Source: Rhodopseudomonas telluris (GTDB taxonomy: Bacteria > Pseudomonadota > Alphaproteobacteria > Rhizobiales > Xanthobacteraceae). Taken from it: a DNA stretch of 64,000 nucleotides. Under the pieces are notes generated by a model that had not been told where the DNA came from, made no database searches, and was given only the letters and a program-made list of their open reading frames with translations. Position numbers and translations under genes: made by a program. The stretch's first letter is position 1, and each line of letters starts with the position of its first letter. Positions 26,230 to 35,010 of this stretch are shown piece after piece. Location: positions 248,001 to 312,000 of the forward strand of contig NZ_JBHLWM010000003.1 of the NCBI RefSeq assembly GCF_042432815.1, written 5' to 3'.

Positions 26230-26775
26230 GTGACGGCCAATCTCGTCGAACACTCCCGCATCGGCGCCCGGCTGGCGCGCGGCGCGCGCATCGCACAGAA
26301 CGTCGCGCTCACCTATGCGGTGATCGCCGCCGCAGCGCTCGGCGCCGCCTGGTATTTCCAGCTGGCGCTGGATCTGCAGCCCTGTCCGCTCTGCCTTGAG
26401 CAGCGCTACGCTTATTATGTGGGGATTCCGCTGGCCGCTCTGCTCGCCGTCGCGGCCTGGCGCGAAGCGCCCGGCTCGCTGCTGCTCGCCGGCCTCGCAG
26501 TTCTTGGACTTCTGGCGCTCGGCAATGCCGGGCTCGGCACCTATCACGCGGGCGTCGAGTGGAAATTCTGGGCCGGCCCCACCGACTGCAGCGGACCTGT
26601 GCTCGATCTGGGCAAGGCCGGCAGCCTGCTCGACCAGCTCGACAAGGTGAAGGTCGTGCGCTGCGACGAGGTGCAGTGGCGGTTTCTGGGGCTGTCGCTC
26701 GCCGGCTACAACGTCCTGGTGTCCCTGGCGCTGGCGGCCCTCGCCGGCTGGGGCATCGTCCGGATCAGGCGCTAG
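26230..26775 (+). CDS. dsbB: Disulfide bond formation protein B
   Basis: Inner-membrane quinone reductase that reoxidises DsbA. Four helices, with the two periplasmic cysteine pairs visible: Cys52 and Cys55 in PCPLCLEQR, then Cys120 and Cys145. 181 residues. I chose the GTG at 26230 because GGAG lies six bases upstream and the family begins shortly before the first helix; the frame is open to an ATG at 26164. DsbA is not in the window. Convergent with the AbrB-family gene. Confidence 0.93.
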   Translation: MTANLVEHSRIGARLARGARIAQNVALTYAVIAAAALGAAWYFQLALDLQPCPLCLEQRYAYYVGIPLAALLAVAAWREAPGSLLLAGLAVLGLLALGNAGLGTYHAGVEWKFWAGPTDCSGPVLDLGKAGSLLDQLDKVKVVRCDEVQWRFLGLSLAGYNVLVSLALAALAGWGIVRIRR

Positions 26776-26784
26776 GCCGCGGTC

Positions 26785-27864
26785 TCAATCGTCCAGATCG
26801 TCCGGGCTGTGCCCGAACCAATGCACGATGCCCGGCGTCACGATCGACACGTAGATGAAACGCGACAGGTGGTGCGCGCCGACGAACACCGGATCGATGT
26901 GCAGGGTCAGCGCCAGCGCCATCATGGCGTCCATCGCGCCGGGTGAGAACGCCACCACGAGGTCGGCGAGCCGCACCGGCGTGGTCAGGATGATCGCCAC
27001 CACGAACACCGCCGAGATCGCGATGGCGACCGCGAACGAACCGAGCGCGGCCCCCAGATAGCTGAGGATGGTGCGGAGCTTGATCGCCCCGAACCGTGAG
27101 CCGATCAGCGTGCCGATTCCGACCAGCGCCGGCAGATAGGCCCATTGCGGCAGCGTTCCCTCGACCAGACCAGAGCCGTGCAGCACCGATGAGCCGAGCA
27201 TCGCGCCAAACATCCAGCTCGCCGGGAAGTTGATCAGCCGAAGCAGCAGCGAGGCTCCGATCGCCACCACACAGAGCTCCACCAGCACCAGCGGCGTCGC
27301 CTCGGGGCCCCGCGACGGCAGCGGACCATGCGCCATCATGCCGGTCGCAGCCAGCAGCAGCGGCACCGCGCTGGTAAGGATGATCACCCGCATGATCTGA
27401 ACCACGGCGATGCCCGGCACATTGGCCTTGCGCTCGGTCGCCAGCATGATGATCTGCGACAGCGCGCCGGGGCTGCCGGCGAGCAGCGCTGAAGTCCGAT
27501 CCCAGCCGTGGACGCGCTGCAGATAGATGCTGCTGCCGAAGGTGGCGCAGAAGGTCGCGACCGCCAGAAGCCCGATCGTCAGCGGATAGGACGACAGATT
27601 GTGGATCATCGCCGGCGACACCATCGAGCCGAGCGAGACGCCGAGCGCCATCAGCACGATGTGGGAGAGCGGCGGCGGCAGGCCCATCTTGCGGCCGGCC
27701 AGGCCCGCCGCCGCGACCGCCATCATCGCGCCGGTGATCAGGCCGCCAGGCAGCTGCGTCCAATAGAACAGCCCGCCACCGGCCGTGCCGATCGCGATGG
27801 TTTCGAGCACGTTGATGGTTTTGGACCGCCAGCCGGGGACGGTGAGGGCAGGATTTTCTGACAC
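26785..27864 (-). CDS. AbrB family membrane protein (duplicated Gneg_AbrB domain)
   Basis: A 359-residue membrane protein with about ten helices, made of two similar halves (residues 20-170 and 185-345). Each half has the pattern of the AbrB duplication family, e.g. GSPGALSQIIMLATE in the first half and FSPGAMDAMMALALTLHIDPVFVGAHH in the second. The name AbrB here refers to the putative ammonia monooxygenase regulator family, not the Bacillus regulator. Function is unproven; transport or sensing are both possible. Monocistronic, convergent with dsbB. Confidence 0.85.
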   Translation of the reverse strand: MSENPALTVPGWRSKTINVLETIAIGTAGGGLFYWTQLPGGLITGAMMAVAAAGLAGRKMGLPPPLSHIVLMALGVSLGSMVSPAMIHNLSSYPLTIGLLAVATFCATFGSSIYLQRVHGWDRTSALLAGSPGALSQIIMLATERKANVPGIAVVQIMRVIILTSAVPLLLAATGMMAHGPLPSRGPEATPLVLVELCVVAIGASLLLRLINFPASWMFGAMLGSSVLHGSGLVEGTLPQWAYLPALVGIGTLIGSRFGAIKLRTILSYLGAALGSFAVAIAISAVFVVAIILTTPVRLADLVVAFSPGAMDAMMALALTLHIDPVFVGAHHLSRFIYVSIVTPGIVHWFGHSPDDLDD

Positions 27865-28031
27865 GCGACCTTATCGCAAATCCAAATACCGCCGGCAAAT
27901 GCGAACCACGCGCGCGGCCATGCCGACGGCGCAAGCGAGCGGTAATCGCCGCGAGCTAATCAGTTCGCAATTGTCAGCTCGTGGCCGAGCGTTAGGATGC
28001 GCCCGGCTCATCACCCCCGGAGACATGAACC

Positions 28032-28535
28032 ATGACGGAACGACGAGTTGCAGCCCCCGCCGGAATCGCCGCGACGGCGCTGTTGATGTTGATCACCTCG
28101 ACGCCGGGCCACGCGCTGACCGCGCAGGAATGCAGCGCCAAGTATCAGGCCGCGAAGACCGCCGGCACGCTGAACGGCCAGGGCTGGAACGATTTCCGCA
28201 AGGCGCAATGCGCCGAAGCCGCGGCCGCTCCCGCTGCCTCAGATGGCAAGGCTGCAGCGTCCGAGCCTAAGGCCACCGAGGCGAAACCTGCCGAGCCCAA
28301 GGCAGCAGCCAAGCCGAAGGCGGCCGCCGCGGAGCCCGCGACGCCGGCCGGCCCCGCCACGTATCCGACCGCGGTCGATGCGAAGTTCGCCAAGGAGCCC
28401 GCGGCCCGTGCCCGCCTGCACACCTGCGCCGAACAATGGAAGGCCAACAAGGCCGCCAACACCACCGGCGGCCTGAAATGGATCCAGAAGGGCGGTGGCT
28501 ACTGGAGCGAGTGCAACAAGCGGTTGAAGGGCTGA
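28032..28535 (+). CDS. Exported protein with two Cys-containing repeats
   Basis: A 167-residue secreted protein. Residues 1-28 form a signal peptide ending in GHA. The mature part has an N-terminal module (LTAQECSAKYQAAKTAGTLNG, then WNDFRKAQC) and a C-terminal module (LHTCAEQWKANKAANTTGG, then YWSECNKRL). Each is a helix pair bracketed by two cysteines, separated by an Ala/Lys/Pro/Glu-rich linker. The modules look like a duplication and each probably forms one disulfide. I do not recognise a characterised family. It stands alone; a hairpin follows. Confidence 0.7.
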   Translation: MTERRVAAPAGIAATALLMLITSTPGHALTAQECSAKYQAAKTAGTLNGQGWNDFRKAQCAEAAAAPAASDGKAAASEPKATEAKPAEPKAAAKPKAAAAEPATPAGPATYPTAVDAKFAKEPAARARLHTCAEQWKANKAANTTGGLKWIQKGGGYWSECNKRLKG

Positions 28536-28552
28536 GGCCGTCCCGACACCGG

Positions 28553-28584
28553 CGCGCGGGACGTTGATTTGACAGTCCCGCGCG
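28553..28584. terminator. Hairpin after the Cys-repeat protein gene
   Basis: CGCGCGGGAC and GTCCCGCGCG form a perfect ten-pair stem with a twelve-base loop, 18 bases after the stop. No T-run, so it may be a rho-assisted or mRNA-stabilising structure. Confidence 0.5.
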
Positions 28585-28626
28585 AACTGGCTCATCCGTG
28601 CGCCTCACGGAAATTCGGGGTGTCGG

Positions 28627-29010
28627 ATGATTGCTAGTATCGGCCTGATTCTGCTGTGCCAGCTCGCAGCCGAGGTGGTGGTGCGCGCGCTTGCGCTGCC
28701 GCTGCCCGGCCCGGTGGTCGGGCTGGTGTTTCTGCTGCTGTTGCTGCTGGCGCGCGACCGCTTCGGCTGGCTGGCGATCGGGCCGCTGCGCAACGACGGC
28801 GTCGAGAACGCATCGAAGGGCATGCTGGCGCATCTGTCGCTGCTGTTCGTGCCGGCCGGCGTCGGCGTCGTCCAGCAGCTCGACATGATTGCCAGTCACG
28901 GCATCGCCATCGCGCTGGTGCTGGCAGGCTCTGTGATCGTCACGCTTGTCGCGACCGTGCTGACATTTCTGGTGACGGCGCGGCTACTGTCGATGTGGGG
29001 CTCGCGATGA
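28627..29010 (+). CDS. CidA/LrgA family holin-like protein
   Basis: Small membrane protein of 127 residues with four helices, related to Staphylococcus LrgA/CidA. These are holin-like proteins that with LrgB affect murein hydrolase release and, in other bacteria, act in pyruvate or metabolite transport. The family motif LPLPGPVVGLVFLLLLLL near the N-terminus and SLLFVPAGVGVV in the middle are clear. The stop overlaps the next ATG (ATGA), showing translational coupling with the LrgB partner. Confidence 0.9.
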   Translation: MIASIGLILLCQLAAEVVVRALALPLPGPVVGLVFLLLLLLARDRFGWLAIGPLRNDGVENASKGMLAHLSLLFVPAGVGVVQQLDMIASHGIAIALVLAGSVIVTLVATVLTFLVTARLLSMWGSR

Positions 29011-29729
29011 GCAGCAGCCCGTTTTCGCTGTGGGTGTATCTGTCGCAGACGCCGCTGCTGTGGCTGACCGTGACGCTACTGGTCTATGCGGCGACCGACG
29101 CGGTGTCGCAGGCCTCCGGCCGAAATCCGCTGGTCAATCCGGTGCTGCACGCGACCTGGATCATCGGCGCATTTCTCTGGGTCACCGGCACCTCCTACAC
29201 CACCTATTTCGGCGGCGCGCAGTTCGTGCACTTCCTGCTCGGTCCGGCGACGGTGGCGCTGGCGGTGCCGCTGTATGAAAACCGCCACCAGGTCGTCACC
29301 GCGATCGTGCCGATGGCGGTGGCGCTGGTGGTCGGCTGCATCGCCGCGATCGTGTCGGTGGTGGTGCTCGCTCAACTGGCCGGCCTGCCCGAGGTCGTGG
29401 TGCTGTCGCTGGCGCCGAAATCGGTGACGGCCGGCGTCGCGATGGGCATCGCCGAATCGCTGCACGCCGATCCATCGCTGACCGCGGTCGCGGTGATCAT
29501 CACCGGCATCATGGGGGCCATCGTGGTGACGCCGCTGATGAACGCGATCGGCATCCGCGATTTCCGCGCCCGCGGCTTCGCGGTCGGCCTCGCCTCGCAC
29601 GGCATCGGCACCGCCCGCGCCTTCCAGGTCGATGCCATCGCCGGCGTGTTCGCCGGCATCGCCATGAGCCTCAACGCATTGATCACCGCGCTGCTGGTAC
29701 CGGTCCTGGTGACGTTGCTGGTGAAGTAA
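29007..29729 (+). CDS. LrgB family protein
   Basis: Partner of the LrgA-like protein; 240 residues with about six to seven membrane helices. Family motifs are ALAVPLYENRH, LAPKSVTAGVAMGIAE, and GLASHGIGTARAF, the last being a signature for LrgB and CidB. Start and preceding stop overlap by four bases, so the pair is one operon. Physiological role in Gram-negatives is uncertain; with LrgA it may export metabolites, which is inference. A repeat element follows about 55 bases later. Confidence 0.92.
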   Translation: MSSSPFSLWVYLSQTPLLWLTVTLLVYAATDAVSQASGRNPLVNPVLHATWIIGAFLWVTGTSYTTYFGGAQFVHFLLGPATVALAVPLYENRHQVVTAIVPMAVALVVGCIAAIVSVVVLAQLAGLPEVVVLSLAPKSVTAGVAMGIAESLHADPSLTAVAVIITGIMGAIVVTPLMNAIGIRDFRARGFAVGLASHGIGTARAFQVDAIAGVFAGIAMSLNALITALLVPVLVTLLVK

Positions 29730-29783
29730 TTGGGCTGCGGTACGAGTGCTCGTATCGCGGCAAAGCGCACGACCATCATCGGC

Positions 29784-29880
29784 CGTCGCCCTCCGCGAAA
29801 GCGGAGGGCCAAATATCCCAGAGCGTGATGATGAGCAGCGCCCTGGGATACTGCGTCGCCCGGTCGAGCCGGGCGACGAC
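29784..29880. repeat. Composite palindromic intergenic repeat, family 3
   Basis: Three hairpins in series: GCCCTCCGC/GCGGAGGGC with a GAAA loop, TATCCCAG/CTGGGATA, and CGTCGCCCGG/CCGGGCGACG. The reverse complement of the right part matches the sequence at 55560-55604 closely, so this is a dispersed repeat. It fills the gap after the lrgB-like gene. Confidence 0.7.
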
Positions 29881-29970
29881 CGTCGGGGTGTGGCTGCACG
29901 GTTGTGATTTGACGCGCCTCTGCAACCAGCTACGCTGTTGCCTGCCTCCCGACTTCGAGGACGCCGCACC

Positions 29971-30441
29971 ATGAGCGATGCAACCGCACGATCCGCTTCA
30001 TCTGCTGTGCAGCAGCAGGCGCGCGCTCCGATTTCTCGCCGGGCAATCGCGCTGATCGTCGCGGCCGCTGCGATGGTCGTTGCGTTGCTGACGTCGTCGC
30101 CGGACGCGAGCCTTCTCGCCGTTCAGCAGACCGACGCCGAGCTGGTCATGCTGCTGCGGTTCATGGCCGTGGTGAAAGGCCTGATCGCGCTGGCGGCGCT
30201 CGGCGTGACGGTGTGGCGTCTCGGTTCTCCGGCCTCCCTGGCGCTCCAGCTGGCTTACGTCACGGCGCCGGCTCTGATGTGCGCCGCGCCGGTCGTGATC
30301 TGGCAGATGGCTCATGTCGCCGGCGGCGCCGCGTTGTTTCACGGCGGCTTCGTGGTGCTATTGCTCGCGCTCTATGCCGATCGCGGCCAGGCGGCCGACC
30401 TTGTGCGGCAGGCTGTGCCGCGGCTGCGGCACGCCAATTAG
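29971..30441 (+). CDS. Hypothetical small membrane protein
   Basis: 156 residues with about four hydrophobic helices between residues 22 and 145 and short charged ends. The start MSDATARSASSAVQQQ follows the repeat element; the frame extends slightly upstream. No recognised family. Its stop codon overlaps the stop of the minus-strand esterase gene by four bases, so the two genes are strictly convergent with no terminator between them. Confidence 0.6.
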   Translation: MSDATARSASSAVQQQARAPISRRAIALIVAAAAMVVALLTSSPDASLLAVQQTDAELVMLLRFMAVVKGLIALAALGVTVWRLGSPASLALQLAYVTAPALMCAAPVVIWQMAHVAGGAALFHGGFVVLLLALYADRGQAADLVRQAVPRLRHAN

Positions 30442-31517
30442 CGGTCGCCTCGCGCCAGCCAACCCAGCAGCGGCGCGTTGATTTCGCGCGGATAGGTGTG
30501 GCTGAGGTCGTCGATCTCCCGATACGTCACGTCGGCGCCGGCGGCGACCAGCGCCTGCTGGGCCTGGCGCGCGAGTTCGACCGGGAACATCCAGTCGTGG
30601 AGTCCGTGCACGATCTGGATCGGCAGGCCCCGCAGGCGCTCGGCATCCGCAATGCTGGCGATCATCGGATGGAAGCTCGCGGCGATCGGCGCCAGATGGG
30701 TGAAGGGCGATGCGCTGCCGAGTCCGCTGACGTAGCAGAACGTGCCGCCATCGCTCAGCCCGGTGAGCAGCAGCCGCTCCGGATCGATCGACCAGCGCGA
30801 GCGCAGGAAGGCGACGATGCGGTCGAGATTGGGCGTATCGGCATCTTCGCCCATCAGCGCCCAGGTCGGTCCGGTCGCGGTCGGCGCGACCACGATGGCG
30901 CCATGGCTTCGCGCGTCGCGGAGCCAGCTCCACAGAAACAGCCGCCCATGGCCGCTGCCGCCATGTAGCGCGACAACCAGCGGCCAAGCGCGATCCGGCG
31001 TATAGGTCTCGGGCACGTAGAACGAGAAGCCGCCGCCGCGGCTGCCCGGCTCGTTGTCGTGGTGAAACACGCCGCTGTCCGGATGCTTCGGCTGGGCGAG
31101 ACGCGCGCGCACATCGTCGTCGGCGCGGGCCGCCTCGTCGAGGAACAGGTCAGATATCGGCGGCAGCGTCGCGGCCAGCGGGTACAGCGCCTCCATCGAA
31201 CGCGGCAGATGACGCAGCGCGCGAAACACGGTGACGAGGTCGCCTTCGCCAGACTCGGCCGCGCGCAAACCATCGAACGCAGCGACGACATGGTTGCCCG
31301 CGCTCTGCAGCGGGCCCCGCAAATGCGCGAACGAGTCGGGCCAACTCGCCAGCTTCGGCAATTCGGCGCGCAGATCGGCATCCGGCGTGCCCGCCATCCG
31401 CATCACTTCGCCGAAATCCGGCGGATGCAGATAGCGCGCGACGAAGCCGAGCGTTTCGATCGACTGCAGGAGCGGCGGAAGCAGCGCCACGATGTCGTCG
31501 ACGACCGCCTCGCTCAT
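30438..31517 (-). CDS. Alpha/beta-hydrolase (esterase/phospholipase-like)
   Basis: A 359-residue soluble protein. The first 150 residues are helical and unassigned; residues 165-355 are an alpha/beta-hydrolase of the dienelactone-hydrolase/carboxylesterase type. FYVPETYTPDRAWPLVVALHGGSGHG carries the oxyanion region, the nucleophile Ser lies in GLSDGG, the Asp in VHGLHDWMFP, and the His in DDLSHTYP. The substrate is unknown. I place the start at MSEAVVDDIV, because the upstream extension would overlap the chemoreceptor's terminator. Transcription follows that terminator, so it likely has its own promoter. Confidence 0.82.
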   Translation of the reverse strand: MSEAVVDDIVALLPPLLQSIETLGFVARYLHPPDFGEVMRMAGTPDADLRAELPKLASWPDSFAHLRGPLQSAGNHVVAAFDGLRAAESGEGDLVTVFRALRHLPRSMEALYPLAATLPPISDLFLDEAARADDDVRARLAQPKHPDSGVFHHDNEPGSRGGGFSFYVPETYTPDRAWPLVVALHGGSGHGRLFLWSWLRDARSHGAIVVAPTATGPTWALMGEDADTPNLDRIVAFLRSRWSIDPERLLLTGLSDGGTFCYVSGLGSASPFTHLAPIAASFHPMIASIADAERLRGLPIQIVHGLHDWMFPVELARQAQQALVAAGADVTYREIDDLSHTYPREINAPLLGWLARGDR

Positions 31518-31626
31518 CGCGCGCCCTTCCCTGGCAAACCGGCGCACGGCATCGCGCGCATCCGCGCACGACAGTGTCAGGCCAGCCCGGAAACCGCAAA
31601 TCCCGAGCGCGCGCCCGCGCACGGAC

Positions 31627-31663
31627 AAAAAAAGCGCCGCGCGACAAAACGATCGCGCGGCGC
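31627..31663 (-). terminator. Rho-independent terminator of chemoreceptor gene
   Basis: On the minus strand GCGCCGCGCGA and TCGCGCGGCGC form a perfect eleven-pair stem with an eight-base loop, followed by seven T. It lies 30 bases after the chemoreceptor stop. Strong intrinsic terminator. Confidence 0.95.
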
Positions 31664-31694
31664 AGGCGGGACACGAGGAAACCGTTGGCCGCGC

Positions 31695-33386
31695 TCAGGC
31701 GGCGCGTACGGTCTCCAGGAATTTTGCGACTTCGTTTTTGAGCTTGTCGCTGTCCTGCGACAGCGAGCGCGCGGCCGACAGCACCTGGCCGGAGGCGGAG
31801 CCGGTCTCGGTGGCGCCGCGCTGTACGTCGGCGATGTTGGCCGACACCTGCTGGGTCCCTTCGGCTGCCTGCTGGACGTTGCGGGAGATTTCCTGGGTAG
31901 CAGCGCCCTGCTCTTCGACCGCAGACGCGATGGTCGAGGCGATTTCCGACATCTTGGCGATCGTCTCACCGATCTCGCGGATCGCCTTGACGGACGAACT
32001 GGTCGCGTTCTGGATGCCGCCGATCTGCGCGCTGATTTCGCCGGTCGCCTTCGCGGTTTGCTCGGCGAGTGCCTTCACTTCGGAGGCCACCACGGCGAAG
32101 CCGCGGCCGGCCTCGCCGGCCCTCGCCGCCTCGATGGTGGCGTTGAGCGCCAGCAGGTTCGTCTGGCCGGCGATGGTGTTGATCAGCTCGACAACATCGC
32201 CGATCCGCGCCGCCGCCGTCGACAATTCGCCGACGCTGGCATTGGTGTTGCGTGCCTGCTCCACCGCGTCGTTGGCGATCCGCGCGGACTCCTGCACCTG
32301 CCGGCTGATCTCGGTGATCGACGACGACATTTCCTCGGTCGCCGACGCCACCGACTGCACGTTGGTGGAGGCTTCTTCGGACGCAGCCGCGACCGCGGTG
32401 GTCAGCTCCTGGGCGTGCCCGGCGGTGGCGGTCAGGGTGCCGGCCGAGGCTTCAAGTTCGGTCGAGGCCGAGGTCACGGTGGCGACGATCTCGCTGATCG
32501 CGCTTTCGAATTGCCGGGTCGCGGCGTCGACCCGCTGACCGCGCGCGATCTTCGCTTCCGCTTCGCGCGCCGCCGCTTCGTCGGCGGCCTTCTTGGCGAT
32601 CAGCGCCTCCTTGAAGACCTGCAGCGCGTTCGCCATCGAGCCGATCTCCGTGGTGGCCCCGCGGAACGGCACATCGGCGGACAGATCGCCCTGTCCGAGC
32701 AACTGCATCGGCTTGATGATGCCCTCGATGCCGGCAATCACGTCCCGGATCACAAGGACGCTGGCGACGATGCCGAACAGGATGCTGACGGCCAGGATGG
32801 TAAGGATGATGTAGAACGCCGACGAGTAGGTCGCGTCCGCCGCCGTCGTCGAGTCGTCTGCGCCCTTGTCGTTTAGTGCCACATCCTTCTGCAGCAGTTC
32901 GTCCATCTTCAGACCGAGCGGATTGGCCTGCTTGAACAGGATCTCGGTTCCTTCCATCGAGACCTGCCCCAGAGTCTTGCGCGACGCTTCGATGAGCTTC
33001 GCTCCCACCGCCTTGTATTCGATCCATTGAGCCTTCCAGCTCTCGTAGATCTGTCGCTCCTCGGGCGAAGAGATCAGCGGCTCGTAGGTCTGCTGCGTCT
33101 TCTGGATCTTATCGTCAAGCTCGAGAATGCGCTTCTCGACGACCGCCTTGCCTTCGGCGGTCGTGTCGAGCATGTGATTTCGAAGTGCGGTCCGGTAGTT
33201 CAAGACGTTGTAGCGCAGCTCGCCGAGGATCCGGACGCTCGGCAGCCAGTTCTTGGCGATGTCGATCGTCGCGGTATTCATCGATTGAAGTTTGAAGATC
33301 CCGAGAGCGCCCAGTCCCGACATGGCGATAAGGAGCGCAGCCACGAGCGTTGTGATCTTCGCTCGAATGGAGAACTTTGCCAGCAT
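31695..33386 (-). CDS. Methyl-accepting chemotaxis protein
   Basis: Transmembrane chemoreceptor, 563 residues. A short cytoplasmic start, helix 1 at about 10-31, a periplasmic four-helix-bundle sensor (about 32-185), helix 2 at about 190-213, HAMP (214-266), then the signalling coiled coil. The hairpin tip reads VVELINTIAGQTNLLALNATIEAARAGEAGRGFAVVASEVK, the CheA/CheW contact site. No obvious pentapeptide tether at the end. Ligand unknown. AGGAAGAC precedes the ATG. It is the only chemotaxis gene in the window; the filament genes are 6 kb away. Confidence 0.94.
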   Translation of the reverse strand: MLAKFSIRAKITTLVAALLIAMSGLGALGIFKLQSMNTATIDIAKNWLPSVRILGELRYNVLNYRTALRNHMLDTTAEGKAVVEKRILELDDKIQKTQQTYEPLISSPEERQIYESWKAQWIEYKAVGAKLIEASRKTLGQVSMEGTEILFKQANPLGLKMDELLQKDVALNDKGADDSTTAADATYSSAFYIILTILAVSILFGIVASVLVIRDVIAGIEGIIKPMQLLGQGDLSADVPFRGATTEIGSMANALQVFKEALIAKKAADEAAAREAEAKIARGQRVDAATRQFESAISEIVATVTSASTELEASAGTLTATAGHAQELTTAVAAASEEASTNVQSVASATEEMSSSITEISRQVQESARIANDAVEQARNTNASVGELSTAAARIGDVVELINTIAGQTNLLALNATIEAARAGEAGRGFAVVASEVKALAEQTAKATGEISAQIGGIQNATSSSVKAIREIGETIAKMSEIASTIASAVEEQGAATQEISRNVQQAAEGTQQVSANIADVQRGATETGSASGQVLSAARSLSQDSDKLKNEVAKFLETVRAA

Positions 33387-33841
33387 GGTTGTCTTCCTGC
33401 CGTCCGAGGGCGTCCGGCACCTGGTGTGCAGTTACGTGATGATACTCTCGGTAATGCGAGACAGACACCAACACCCAAAACCCCGGAGATCGTCCGGCGT
33501 TGGCGAGCCGAATGTTGCGATCCAGAGATTTTTGCTTGGTTAATTATTCGGTTCGTATTTCTACGGAGATACTGGAGGCCAGGAGTGACAGGCCGCCTTG
33601 GCTCGGCGGCCGACGGCAGGATGACGCGCCGTGCGCCCTTTGCGCCACCCAGCATTTCAATTCCCGATGTAATGACTTACCGTGACGTGCGAAGCGCCAG
33701 TCTTCCAGCGGCCGCACCGGCGTTGTGTCCCGGAAATCCGGCCCGCCACCGAGGCCCGGCGTCGCATATTGTGCAGACCGTCACGGAGCTAATGGCGACC
33801 TGGGTCGTTAAGGTCCGCAACGGCAAGGAGATCCATTGGGA
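33387..33841. other. Intergenic region between divergent chemoreceptor and permease genes
   Basis: About 450 bases with no convincing gene. The chemoreceptor promoter is expected in the AT-richer stretch at about 33420-33570. AAGGAG at 33825-33830 serves the permease gene. No strong palindrome noticed. Confidence 0.5.
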
Positions 33842-34966
33842 ATGCGCGCGTCGGAAAATCCGTTCTTCATCCTGCTCCTGGTGGCGGTCTCGATCGGCTT
33901 CGGCTGGATTCTGCTGCCGCTGTACAGCGCCGTGCTGTGGGGGATGGTGATGGCGATCATCTTCGCGCCGCTGAACCGACGCCTGAATCAGATGTTCGAC
34001 GGCCGCCGCAACGTCGCGGCGCTGACGACGCTGCTGATCATCGTGATCATGGTGCTGCTGCCGCTGTCGATGATCGGCGCGGCTTTGGCGCAGGAAGCCA
34101 CCGCGATGTATCGCCGCGTCGAATCCGGCGATGTCGACGTGCTGCGCTATCTGAAGCAGGTGATTGCCGAACCGCCGGCCTGGATCAGCGGCACGCTCGA
34201 TCGGTTCAACATCGGCAGCCTCGCCGATCTGCAGCAGCGGCTGTCGAGCGGGCTGATGCAGGGCAGCCAGTATATCGCCAGCCAGGCGATCGGCATCGGC
34301 CAGGGCACCGTCGAGGTCGTGGTCAATCTCGGCGTGATGCTCTACCTGCTGTTCTTCCTGCTGCGCGACGGCGATCTGCTCGCCGGGCGGATCCGCCGCG
34401 CGATTCCGCTGCCGGTCGAGCAGGAGAGCCAGCTGTTGCGCAAGTTCGCCGTGGTGATCCGCGCGACGGTGAAAGGCAACATGCTGATCGCCCTGATCCA
34501 GGGCGCGCTCGGCGGCACCATCTTCTACATCCTCGGCATCAAGGGCGCCCTGCTGTGGGGCGTGGTGATGGCGTTTCTGTCTCTGCTGCCGGCGGTCGGT
34601 GCGGGCCTCGTCTGGCTCCCGGTCGCCATCTACATGCTGGCCACCGGGGCGATCTGGCAGGGCGTGGTGCTGATCGCGTTCGGCACGCTGGTGATCGGCA
34701 TGGTCGACAACGTGCTGCGCCCGGTGCTGGTCGGCAAGGATACGCGGATGCCCGACTACGTCGTGCTGATCTCGACGCTGGGCGGCCTGCAGGTGTTCGG
34801 CCTCAACGGCTTCATCGTCGGCCCGGTGATCGCGGCGCTGTTCATTGCGACCTGGGACATCTATTCGATCGCGCGGCAACCCGCCGAGACCCAGGCGCTG
34901 ACCGCGAGCACGGCGTCGTTGCCGCCGGCGGCCGGTGCCGACGCCACCAGCCGGGTCGACGCGTGA
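33842..34966 (+). CDS. AI-2E family (TqsA/PerM-type) permease
   Basis: A 374-residue membrane protein of the AI-2 exporter family, with about eight helices. Typical segments are LYLLFFLLRDGDLLAGRIRRAIPLP, KGNMLIALIQGALGGTIFYILG, LPAVGAGLVWLPVAIYML, and LGGLQVFGLNGFIVGPVIAALF near the C-terminus. The family includes proteins with other substrates (for example Na+/H+ exchange), so AI-2 export is not assured. An AAGGAG lies 11 bases before this ATG; a TTG two codons earlier has closer spacing and may be the true start. Convergent with the LysR gene. Confidence 0.88.
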   Translation: MRASENPFFILLLVAVSIGFGWILLPLYSAVLWGMVMAIIFAPLNRRLNQMFDGRRNVAALTTLLIIVIMVLLPLSMIGAALAQEATAMYRRVESGDVDVLRYLKQVIAEPPAWISGTLDRFNIGSLADLQQRLSSGLMQGSQYIASQAIGIGQGTVEVVVNLGVMLYLLFFLLRDGDLLAGRIRRAIPLPVEQESQLLRKFAVVIRATVKGNMLIALIQGALGGTIFYILGIKGALLWGVVMAFLSLLPAVGAGLVWLPVAIYMLATGAIWQGVVLIAFGTLVIGMVDNVLRPVLVGKDTRMPDYVVLISTLGGLQVFGLNGFIVGPVIAALFIATWDIYSIARQPAETQALTASTASLPPAAGADATSRVDA

Positions 34967-35010
34967 GCTGACAGCCACGGCGCCGCCCTCATCTCCACAC
35001 CCGAGCCGGC

